NCBI GenBank assembly: GCA_007123465.1
Contig: SKLB01000312.1
Location: 1 to 6,386 of the forward strand
Length of the DNA stretch: 6,386 nt
Reading direction: 5' to 3'
Source of the DNA: Spirochaetales bacterium
GTDB taxonomy: Bacteria > Spirochaetota > Spirochaetia > DSM-27196 > PWMO01
Made by a program: the position numbers and the translations under genes. Below, in pieces: positions 1-5,423 of the stretch (position 1 is the stretch's first letter; each line of letters begins with the position of its first letter). The notes below the pieces were generated by a model, which saw nothing but the letters and a program-made list of their open reading frames with translations, had not been told where the DNA came from and did not search any database.

Positions 1-2
1 CG

Positions 3-923
3 CAGACACCACAACCTGCGGCTACCCCGCCGATGGCCGCGATGCAACCCGACCCGGAGCCCGCTCCGGAACCTGCCCCGACGCCACCTCCGGCGTCCGC
101 ACCGCTGGCCACGGTGCAGCCTGCCCCGGAGCCCGGTGCCCCGGAAACCGGTGCCGCTCGCAGCCCGGACACGGCGCTGCAGCTGAGCGTGAGCGCTTCT
201 TCTCTGCAGCTGGGCCGACGCGAAACGGCAGCTCTCGGCCGCGATGAGATCCGCGGCCAGGCAACTGTCACCGTGCGCGGCTACCGAAGCGATAGCGTGC
301 TGGTCAGTGAGACCGTAGCGGTGGATATTCAGCGGCGCGGAAACAGCCCGCCGCTACTCTCGTTCAATTGGAATTCAGAGCGTTCTGGCGCCCGCGCCGG
401 TGAGCTGGTAGAGGTTGAGATAGCGATCCCCACCAGCGGCGCAGCTTTGCTGCACTACAGTCGGGCCGTAGTAGCCGGCGAGACTGCATCGGTAGAGGTT
501 CCATTTCTGCTTCTCAGCGGCAACCCGCGTGTAGAATGGCCGCAGATTGGAGCGCCGGTGCCGGTAGACGGGCGTTTCTCGATGATCCCTCCGGGCCGGA
601 TTAACCACGACCAGTCCACGGTACAGGAGCTTGCGCGTTCCGGTGGCAGCAGCACGGGCGCCCGGTTGACCGTCCGCGATGCGGCAACCGGGGCGCAGCT
701 CTTCGGTGGCCCGGTATGGCAGGGCCGCGGCGTTCGCGCCGGGCAACAGCTCTCGTTTGACCGCGAAGTGGTTCTGGATGAAGGGCGCAATATCAGCTAT
801 GACCTGGAGGTCCGTGGTGTTGACGGCCGCGGCTGGCTCGCCACCGGCCAGACCACCGTCTGGACCACGCGGATTGCCTACGACGGCGGCTTTGAACCGG
901 CGCTGCTTTTTGTGCTGCAGTAG
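3..923 (+). CDS. Unrecognised protein with Pro/Glu/Ala-rich linker, 5' end missing
   Basis: The reading frame is open from the left edge to a TAG at 921-923, giving 306 visible residues. ATG codons at 33 and 42 have no Shine-Dalgarno and lie inside an already proline-rich stretch, so the true start is probably upstream of the window. The first 45 or so visible residues are low-complexity, with repeated PEPAPEPAP-like and PAPEPGAP units, like the extended spacers of periplasmic or envelope proteins. The remaining 250 residues look like a beta-rich globular part with alternating hydrophobic residues (for example VTVRGYRSDSVLVSETVAVD), few cysteines and no transmembrane segment. The C-terminus is hydrophobic (ALLFVLQ). 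I recognise no family. Envelope location is inferred from the linker only. A signal peptide or membrane anchor, if any, would lie upstream and cannot be judged. The gene converges on fabH, 9 bases away. Confidence 0.75.
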   Translation, partial: QTPQPAATPPMAAMQPDPEPAPEPAPTPPPASAPLATVQPAPEPGAPETGAARSPDTALQLSVSASSLQLGRRETAALGRDEIRGQATVTVRGYRSDSVLVSETVAVDIQRRGNSPPLLSFNWNSERSGARAGELVEVEIAIPTSGAALLHYSRAVVAGETASVEVPFLLLSGNPRVEWPQIGAPVPVDGRFSMIPPGRINHDQSTVQELARSGGSSTGARLTVRDAATGAQLFGGPVWQGRGVRAGQQLSFDREVVLDEGRNISYDLEVRGVDGRGWLATGQTTVWTTRIAYDGGFEPALLFVLQ

Positions 924-932
924 CGCCCTGGC

Positions 933-1919
933 TTACCAGCGGAGCAGGTTTCCGCCATAGGTCAGCCCGGCGCCAAATCCCACGTTCAGCACCCACTGAC
1001 CGGGCCGCAGCAGGTCATTGTCGATCATCTCGTCGATTGCCAGCGGAATAGATGCTGCCGAGGTATTGGCGTAGCGTTCCAGATTGGTGTAGAAGCGTTC
1101 GATGGGCAGTTTGAGCCGCTTGGCGGCGGCTTCGATGATTCTGAGATTGGCCTGGTGCGGAACGATCCAGGCAAGGTCCTCGATGAGAATCCCTTCGCGC
1201 TCACACAACGTGCGTATGGTTTTCACAATTGCGTCTACGGCAAAGAGGTAGACGCGCTTACCGTCCATCTGGAGTTGAAGGTCGGCCGCGCTGTGCTTGC
1301 GCGGGTCAAACGGGTTGCGAGATCCGCTCACCGGGCGAATCAGCGCGGTTTCACCTGCGCCGTCTGAGCGCAGCCATGAACTCATGATCTGGTGGCCGGC
1401 AACGTCGTCTAAGGATTCGATCACCACCGCCCCGGCGCCGTCTCCAAACAGAACGCACGAGTTACGGTCTTCCCAGTTTGCAATACTGGTAAGCACTTCA
1501 CTGCCGATAAGCAGTACCCGTCTGGCGCTGCCGGCTTCCACAAACGCGCGCGCGGTCTCAACCGCGTAGACAAACCCGGTGCAACCGGCGGAGAGATCGA
1601 ACGCCCCGGCTTCTTTGGCTCCCAGCCGGTGCTGCACCAGGCAGGCGGTAGCGGGGAACGGGTAGTCCGGTGAAGACGTTGCAACTATGATCATGTCGAT
1701 ATCTTCAGCCTCGATGCCGCGGCGTTCCAGCGCGGTCCTGGCGGCGTGTACGGCCAGATCGCTGGCGGCCTCGCCCTCGGCAACGATGCGGCGTTCGCGG
1801 ATCCCGGTATGCGACACAATCCACTCATCGGAGGTGTCCATCATCTGCGCCAGCTCGTCATTGGTAACTACGCGCTCGGGGACGTAACATCCGATTGCGG
1901 TGATGCCTGTTTTCATCAT
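933..1919 (-). CDS. fabH: Beta-ketoacyl-ACP synthase III (FabH)
   Basis: FabH condenses acetyl-CoA (or another acyl-CoA primer) with malonyl-ACP to start type II fatty acid synthesis in the cytoplasm. From ATG at 1919 the product has 328 residues, normal for the family. The catalytic triad is complete: Cys113 in SAGCTGFVYA, His255 in VPHQANLR and Asn285 in YANTSAAS. Other family signatures are the N-terminal DEWIVSHTGIRERR at about 31-44, the FGDGAGAVV loop near 158-166 and the glycine-rich C-terminal GFGAGLTYGG. A GTG at 1937 would add six residues, but it falls in the spacer of a strong promoter whose predicted start is the ATG at 1919, so I prefer 1919; the neighbouring ATG at 1916 is also possible. 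The gene stands alone, with no plsX, fabD or acpP visible. It is divergent from prs and converges on the first gene. Primer preference cannot be read from sequence. Confidence 0.96.
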   Translation of the reverse strand: MMKTGITAIGCYVPERVVTNDELAQMMDTSDEWIVSHTGIRERRIVAEGEAASDLAVHAARTALERRGIEAEDIDMIIVATSSPDYPFPATACLVQHRLGAKEAGAFDLSAGCTGFVYAVETARAFVEAGSARRVLLIGSEVLTSIANWEDRNSCVLFGDGAGAVVIESLDDVAGHQIMSSWLRSDGAGETALIRPVSGSRNPFDPRKHSAADLQLQMDGKRVYLFAVDAIVKTIRTLCEREGILIEDLAWIVPHQANLRIIEAAAKRLKLPIERFYTNLERYANTSAASIPLAIDEMIDNDLLRPGQWVLNVGFGAGLTYGGNLLRW

Positions 1920-1924
1920 GCGCA

Positions 1925-1953
1925 ATTCTACGCCCACTTAATTGTTCGGTCAA
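1925..1953 (-). promoter_or_regulatory. Sigma70-type promoter of fabH, predicted leaderless start
   Basis: On the minus strand, TTGACC (bases 1953-1948, five of six matches to TTGACA) is followed by a 17-base spacer and TAGAAT (1930-1925, five of six matches to TATAAT). Six bases downstream of the -10 lies A1919, the first base of the fabH ATG. Transcription would therefore begin on the start codon. No Shine-Dalgarno precedes the ATG, which agrees with a leaderless message. This is read from sequence; the start has not been mapped. Confidence 0.62.
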
Positions 1954-2012
1954 TGGCCGACATAAGAGGGCTGCGGCGGGTGTGGCCGTGTCCGCGTGCT
2001 CCGGCTCCCCGC

Positions 2013-2041
2013 TTGAATGATCCGCGTTGGTCGATTATGCT
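2013..2041 (+). promoter_or_regulatory. Candidate sigma70-type promoter of prs, predicted leaderless start
   Basis: TTGAAT (2013-2018, four of six matches) is followed by a 17-base spacer and TATGCT (2036-2041, four of six matches). The base seven positions beyond the -10 is G2048, the first base of an in-frame GTG of prs. There is no Shine-Dalgarno before this GTG or before the alternative TTG at 2027, so leaderless initiation at GTG 2048 fits. The same -10 hexamer appears in the etfB promoter. It is weaker than the fabH promoter. The fabH and prs -35 boxes are 59 bases apart, and I saw no clear operator between them. Confidence 0.45.
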
Positions 2042-2047
2042 GAACCA

Positions 2048-3187
2048 GTGGAAACCACAGAGACCAGAGGCGACGGTTCGGCTGAGCACTTCGGTTTAGA
2101 AAGTGATGCCGCATTCGTCTACCCTGAGCAGTTTTTCGATGAGCAGGCCCGGCGTATCGAGTCCAAGAACGGCCCCCTGCTGATTGCCGGCTGCAGCAGC
2201 GGCAGTTACATGGCGCAGCAGGTTGCAGAGTGCTACGCACGGCACCTTGCCGGTACCGGCCGCGATGAACAGCTGGTCTTTCTGGACTGCATTGACGAAC
2301 GTTTTGCCGACACGGAGACAAAGGTCAGACTGGCCGGCCACGTTGGCGGTGCTGATGTGTTTCTGTTTCAGGCGCTGCTGGCTCCCGACCGGGGATTTGC
2401 CGTCAACGACAACTATCTGTCGCTGCTCATCGCTGCACGCGCGTTCCGCGAGCACGGCGCCAACCGGGTGACCGCGGTGCTGCCGTATCTGCCCTACGCC
2501 CGGCAGGACAAGCCTACCAAGTTTCAGCGCGAGCCCACCACGGCCAAGCTCATGGCGGACCTGTCGCGCACCGCCGGTATCGACCGGGTCATCTCCTGGA
2601 ATCCGCACTCTGATCAGATTCACGGTTTCTACGCCGACATGCCGGTCTATATGCTGGATCCGCTGACCATGTTCAATCGCGAGTTTGCCGAGTTCAAGGG
2701 CCGCAAGGAGGTCATCGCGGTTGCCCCGGACGCCGGCGCCACCAAGCTGGTTATGCACTTCAGCCGCGAGATGGAGGTCAGCTCCGCAATAGCGAGCAAG
2801 TTTCGCCCGGAACAGGAAGAAGCGATAATCACCGACATTATCGGGGATTTTCGCGGTAAAACCATCGCAATCATTCTCGACGACATGATCGCCAGCGCCG
2901 GCACCGTGGTGGAACTGGTGCGCGAACTGGTCACTAACAAGGGAGTGCAGCAGGTGTTTCTGGCAGCGTCGCACAATCTCTGCTTGCCGGGCACGCGCCG
3001 GCGGCTGGAAGAGCTGCACGCCGATTATAACCTCAAGCGCGTGGTGGTCACCAACAGTATTCCGCAGACAGCCGAGTTTGTGGAGCTGCCGTTCTTTTCG
3101 GTGCACAGCCTGGCCGAGGTCTTCTGCCATACTGTCAACAGGGTCCACTATTCGCGCTCGGTGAGCGAGGTCTTCCGCTCGCGCTAG
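2048..3187 (+). CDS. prs: Ribose-phosphate pyrophosphokinase (PRPP synthase), long form
   Basis: The enzyme transfers pyrophosphate from ATP to ribose 5-phosphate to make PRPP for purines, pyrimidines, histidine, tryptophan and NAD, in the cytoplasm. From GTG 2048 it has 379 residues, about 60 more than the usual 310-320. Family motifs occur in order: VNDNYLSLLI (119-128), PYLPYARQDK (146-155) with the ATP loop, REPTTAKLMADLS, the His187 region in NPHSDQIHGF, APDAGATK (227-233), SKFRP near 250-254 retaining the Lys and Arg of the usual KRRP flexible loop, and the ribose-phosphate loop DDMIASAGT (278-286). The C-terminal SVSEVF matches the family end. The first 45 residues are an acidic extension, and the following GCSSGSYMAQQVA replaces the usual FSGxxNxxLA start. 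Start choice is uncertain: a TGA at 2018-2020 blocks further extension, TTG 2027 would add seven residues, and neither start has a Shine-Dalgarno. GTG is preferred for its promoter position. The enzyme identity is secure; the start is not. Confidence 0.93.
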   Translation: METTETRGDGSAEHFGLESDAAFVYPEQFFDEQARRIESKNGPLLIAGCSSGSYMAQQVAECYARHLAGTGRDEQLVFLDCIDERFADTETKVRLAGHVGGADVFLFQALLAPDRGFAVNDNYLSLLIAARAFREHGANRVTAVLPYLPYARQDKPTKFQREPTTAKLMADLSRTAGIDRVISWNPHSDQIHGFYADMPVYMLDPLTMFNREFAEFKGRKEVIAVAPDAGATKLVMHFSREMEVSSAIASKFRPEQEEAIITDIIGDFRGKTIAIILDDMIASAGTVVELVRELVTNKGVQQVFLAASHNLCLPGTRRRLEELHADYNLKRVVVTNSIPQTAEFVELPFFSVHSLAEVFCHTVNRVHYSRSVSEVFRSR

Positions 3188-3236
3188 CCGCGATTCGCTG
3201 TACCCAGCTGTACGAAAAGGAGAACAGCCCGAGAGT

Positions 3237-3272
3237 GACGCCGACGCGGCTGCCGCTTAGTGCGTCGGTGTC
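3237..3272. other. Long imperfect hairpin between convergent prs and exchanger genes
   Basis: Arms GACGCCGACGC (3237-3247) and GCGTCGGTGTC (3262-3272) pair over 11 positions with one G-U in plus-strand RNA, around a 14-base loop. The core of seven pairs is perfect. It lies about 50 bases after the prs stop and covers the TAA (3259-3257) and last codons of the minus-strand exchanger. There is no T-run directly after it on either strand, so it is not a canonical intrinsic terminator. It may still limit read-through or stabilise the 3' ends. A small direct repeat GCTGTAC (3197-3203 and 3207-3213) precedes it. Confidence 0.4.
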
Positions 3273-4306
3273 GGCACGCCGGAGACCACGTATCCAGCTA
3301 TTACGGTCAGAATATAGGCTGCCAGCAGCACAAATCCAAAGCCGCGGCGCAGCTCTGTTCTGCTGCGCCAGATCCCGATACGCAGTACGCTGACTACAAA
3401 GATAAGCGACGGAAAGTAGAGATAGAAAAACGGTGGCGGTACCTGCAGGCCGCCCGGGGTTGCCGCCGCGGCGGCGCCGCTGACAAAGAGCACGTTCAGG
3501 ATGTCAGCCCCGATCACGTTGCCGAGCGCCAGGTCACCGTGCCCTCTGCGTACCGCGGTAATCGCCGTTACCAGTTCGGGAAGCGAGGTGCCGAAGGCTA
3601 CCAGGGTTGCGGCGATGACAGATTCGGGTACCCGAAGGCGCAGTGCGGTCAGTTCAACGGTGGGGATCAGAACCTGGGAGGCAGCCACTACCAGCGCTAT
3701 CCCGGCAATCAGCTTCAACAGCGACAGCACGGCGCCGGCTCGAGAGCGTGCGGCAACAGGGCTGACATCCCCTGCCGGCGGCTGTTCGGACGCGGACCAT
3801 TTGATAGAGCGCCAGATGTAGAGCGCCAGCAGTACCAGAAACACAAAACCAACCGCTCGCGGCATCCGTCCGCCCTCGATCAGCATCGTCTCGAGCTGGA
3901 GGAACGGTACGCAGACTACAACCAGCACTACAGCGCTGGCGAACTGGATCCAGCTCTGCCTGCGCACCAATGCGTGCTCGATCGGGACCGGCCCCAGCAG
4001 CAGCGCCAGCCCGAGGATCAGACCGGTGTCTGCAATGATCGACCCCACCGCGTTGCCCAGTGCCAGCCCCGGTGAGCCGCGCAGCGCCGCCAGAACACTG
4101 ACCGATGCTTCCGGCAGTGTGGTCCCCAGGCTGACGATTGTGGCGCCGATCAGCATCTTGGGGACGCCCCAGCTGACCGAGAGCGCAACCGCCTCTTCCA
4201 CCAGCAGGTCGGCACCCTTGGTCAGCACCAGCAGAGAGAGCGCAATCACCGCAAACAGGATTGCAAGCGAGGCATCAGCGATCAGGTTCAGTATCAGTGC
4301 TTCCAT
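3257..4306 (-). CDS. Na+/Ca2+ exchanger family antiporter (CaCA, YrbG type)
   Basis: This integral inner-membrane cation antiporter of 349 residues (usual for bacterial CaCA proteins) probably exchanges Ca2+ for Na+ or H+. It shows the two inverted alpha repeats of the family: repeat 1 at about 53-104 with GTTLPE (61-66) and ALGNAVGSIIADTG (82-95), and repeat 2 at about 231-278 with GTSLPE (239-244) and ALGNVIGADILN (260-271). The metal-binding glutamates Glu66 and Glu244 are present. About ten hydrophobic segments are visible, with a hydrophilic loop at 168-192 between the halves. In repeat 1 the familiar GSNIxN is GSIIAD, and in repeat 2 it is GADILN. The ATG at 4306 lies three bases after the TAG of the upstream transporter gene; a weak GGGTAG precedes it, so translation is probably coupled and both genes share one transcript. 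The actual ions are not decided by sequence. Confidence 0.92.
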   Translation of the reverse strand: MEALILNLIADASLAILFAVIALSLLVLTKGADLLVEEAVALSVSWGVPKMLIGATIVSLGTTLPEASVSVLAALRGSPGLALGNAVGSIIADTGLILGLALLLGPVPIEHALVRRQSWIQFASAVVLVVVCVPFLQLETMLIEGGRMPRAVGFVFLVLLALYIWRSIKWSASEQPPAGDVSPVAARSRAGAVLSLLKLIAGIALVVAASQVLIPTVELTALRLRVPESVIAATLVAFGTSLPELVTAITAVRRGHGDLALGNVIGADILNVLFVSGAAAAATPGGLQVPPPFFYLYFPSLIFVVSVLRIGIWRSRTELRRGFGFVLLAAYILTVIAGYVVSGVPTPTH

Positions 4307-4309
4307 ATG

Positions 4310-5233
4310 CTACCCGACACCGGGTGAAACCGCCTGGGCGGCGCGCTTCTGCGGCTGGTTGGCAATTGAGACACCCAATATTACCAGTATTGCCGCCAGC
4401 CCGTGGTGGTAGGAGATCCGCTCACCGAGCAGCACGGCGGCCACCACCACCGTGACAACGGGGATTCCGTTCAGGAACACCGCTGATCTGGCCGCCCCGA
4501 GACGCGACAGCGAGTAGTTGTAGCACAGAAAGGCGCCGAGAGTTGCCCCGATAATCAGGAAGACCAGAGCGCCAATAGCCGCCGCGTCGGGTTGGGGCCA
4601 CTGTCCGGAAATGATCAACCACACCAGCCCCGGCGAGAAGTAGAGGGTGCCGTAGAGCACCTGGAATGCGGTGATCTGCAGTGTACTGAGCGAGGCCGAC
4701 AGATGGCGCGCCAGAATGATGTAGCCCGAGGCAGACAGGACGGCCAGAAATACCAGCAGGTTTCCAACCGCACTACCGCCTGTCAGGCCTGTGACCCCAT
4801 CCCAGACCGACAGCAGAACGATGCCGCCTATCGACAGCAGCGCCCCCAGCCACCCCCGCAGCGGCAGGTGCTCCTTGAGCAGCAACGCTGCGGCAACAGC
4901 AACTACTACCGGAACCGACGCTATAATGATCGACGCGCTGGACGCGGTAGTCCGTTGAAGACCGGTTGTCTCGAAGACAAAATAGAGCCCCGGTTCAAAG
5001 AGCGCCATCAGCGCCAGCCGCAGATGGCTCTGCAGCGGAATCCGGGGCAGCCGGCTTCGCAGCAGAATTATGCCGAAGATCAGGCTGGCCGCGGAGAAGC
5101 GAAAGACTATGTAGGCTACCGCGGAGAAACTGCTCAAGGCCACCTTGGTGGCCACAAACGAGCTGCCCCACAGGAGAACGGCAGCAACGGCGGCAAAGTA
5201 GGCAGCTGAACTCTTTGCGTCGGTTTGGATCAC
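4310..5233 (-). CDS. EamA/DMT-family inner-membrane transporter
   Basis: This protein of 307 residues has about ten membrane segments in two EamA (formerly DUF6) repeats, normal for drug/metabolite transporters. Repeat 1 covers about 14-143, starting with LLWGSSFVATKVAL and ending with LLLKEHLPLRGWLGALLSIGG. Repeat 2 covers about 156-291 and ends with the parallel LLGERISYHHGLAAILVILG. Glu121 and Glu271 sit at matching positions in the two repeats. The family exports or imports amino acids, nucleosides or other small metabolites; the substrate here cannot be told. The start is GTG at 5233, with no Shine-Dalgarno, but it sits immediately after a strong promoter. It is the first gene of a two-gene operon with the exchanger (gap of three bases) and is divergent from etfBA. 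A short hairpin (ACCCG/CGGGT, 4312-4325) lies at its 3' end. Confidence 0.9.
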   Translation of the reverse strand: MIQTDAKSSAAYFAAVAAVLLWGSSFVATKVALSSFSAVAYIVFRFSAASLIFGIILLRSRLPRIPLQSHLRLALMALFEPGLYFVFETTGLQRTTASSASIIIASVPVVVAVAAALLLKEHLPLRGWLGALLSIGGIVLLSVWDGVTGLTGGSAVGNLLVFLAVLSASGYIILARHLSASLSTLQITAFQVLYGTLYFSPGLVWLIISGQWPQPDAAAIGALVFLIIGATLGAFLCYNYSLSRLGAARSAVFLNGIPVVTVVVAAVLLGERISYHHGLAAILVILGVSIANQPQKRAAQAVSPGVG

Positions 5234-5242
5234 AATTCCGGG

Positions 5243-5271
5243 ACTCTACCCGGTTGGCGGCTTCCTGTCAA
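5243..5271 (-). promoter_or_regulatory. Sigma70-type promoter of the eamA-exchanger operon
   Basis: On the minus strand a perfect TTGACA (5271-5266) is followed by a 17-base spacer and TAGAGT (5248-5243, four of six matches). The predicted start is A5237 or A5236, only three or four bases before the GTG at 5233. The leader would be too short for a Shine-Dalgarno, and none is seen. Read from sequence only. Confidence 0.55.
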
Positions 5272-5308
5272 AGGTGGCGTCGATCAGTAACAGCCCCAGC
5301 TTTGCAGG

Positions 5309-5328
5309 ATCGTACGGCATCGTGCGGC
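5309..5328 (+). repeat. Tandem 10-base repeat in the divergent eamA/etfB region
   Basis: ATCGTACGGC (5309-5318) is followed directly by ATCGTGCGGC (5319-5328), identical at nine of ten bases. The pair is flanked on both sides by GCAGGAT (5304-5310 and 5327-5333). A repeat of one helical turn between two promoters could be a protein-binding site, but nothing identifies a regulator. Confidence 0.4.
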
Positions 5329-5333
5329 AGGAT

Positions 5334-5363
5334 AGCATTCGACAACAGGATTCAATGAATGCT
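5334..5363. repeat. Inverted repeat upstream of the etfB promoter
   Basis: AGCATTC (5334-5340) and GAATGCT (5357-5363) are perfect inverted copies 16 bases apart. The right arm overlaps a second palindrome, ATTCA-A-TGAAT (5350-5360). Similar octamers GACAACAG (5341-5348) and GTCAACAG (5364-5371) occur in direct orientation 23 bases apart. All of this lies just upstream of the etfB -35 box at 5376, where an activator or repressor could bind. Function is inferred from position only. Confidence 0.4.
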
Positions 5364-5375
5364 GTCAACAGAATC

Positions 5376-5404
5376 TTGACTGCATCACCTTCCCGGTATA
5401 TGCT
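5376..5404 (+). promoter_or_regulatory. Sigma70-type promoter of etfBA
   Basis: TTGACT (5376-5381, five of six matches) is followed by a 17-base spacer and TATGCT (5399-5404, four of six matches). An overlapping TATATG at 5397 would give a 15-base spacer. The predicted start near 5410-5411 gives a leader of about 13 bases that contains the Shine-Dalgarno AGGAG. Confidence 0.5.
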
Positions 5405-5412
5405 GACGTACC

Positions 5413-5417
5413 AGGAG
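5413..5417 (+). promoter_or_regulatory. Ribosome binding site of etfB (decides the start)
   Basis: AGGAG at 5413-5417 lies six bases before GTG 5424. The downstream protein then begins MKIIVPIKQVP, the usual EtfB N-terminus. This site excludes longer in-frame starts such as ATG 5274. Confidence 0.8.
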
Positions 5418-5423
5418 AAGCCG

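Noticed and set aside
901..960. Short stems around the fabH stop (CTGG/CCAG 928-939, GCGGA/TCCGC 939-955) as a bidirectional terminator
   Set aside because: The stems are only four and five pairs, and neither is followed by a T-run.
1920..1937. GTG 1937 as the fabH start
   Set aside because: It lies in the spacer of the fabH promoter and has no Shine-Dalgarno; ATG 1919 gives the usual N-terminus.
2096..3148. Long minus-strand open frame opposite prs (about 350 codons)
   Set aside because: It is exactly antisense to a well-conserved enzyme, has no recognisable motif and its length follows from GC-rich codon bias.
3218..3384. AGGAG at 3218-3222 followed by GTG at 3235 opening a frame of about 50 codons
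   Set aside because: The spacing of 12 bases is too long, most of the frame is antisense to the exchanger, and the product is Arg-rich with no motif.
3260..4075. Plus-strand open frame opposite the exchanger
   Set aside because: The translation is Gln/Arg-rich and low in structure, typical of the complement of a membrane protein gene, and it has no motif.
4592..5209. Plus-strand open frame opposite the EamA gene
   Set aside because: Same reason: Gln/Arg-rich antisense of a hydrophobic protein, with no family similarity.
5274..5423. ATG 5274 as the start of etfB
   Set aside because: The added 50 residues have no EtfB similarity and encode across the predicted promoter; AGGAG and the MKIIVPIKQVP start support GTG 5424.
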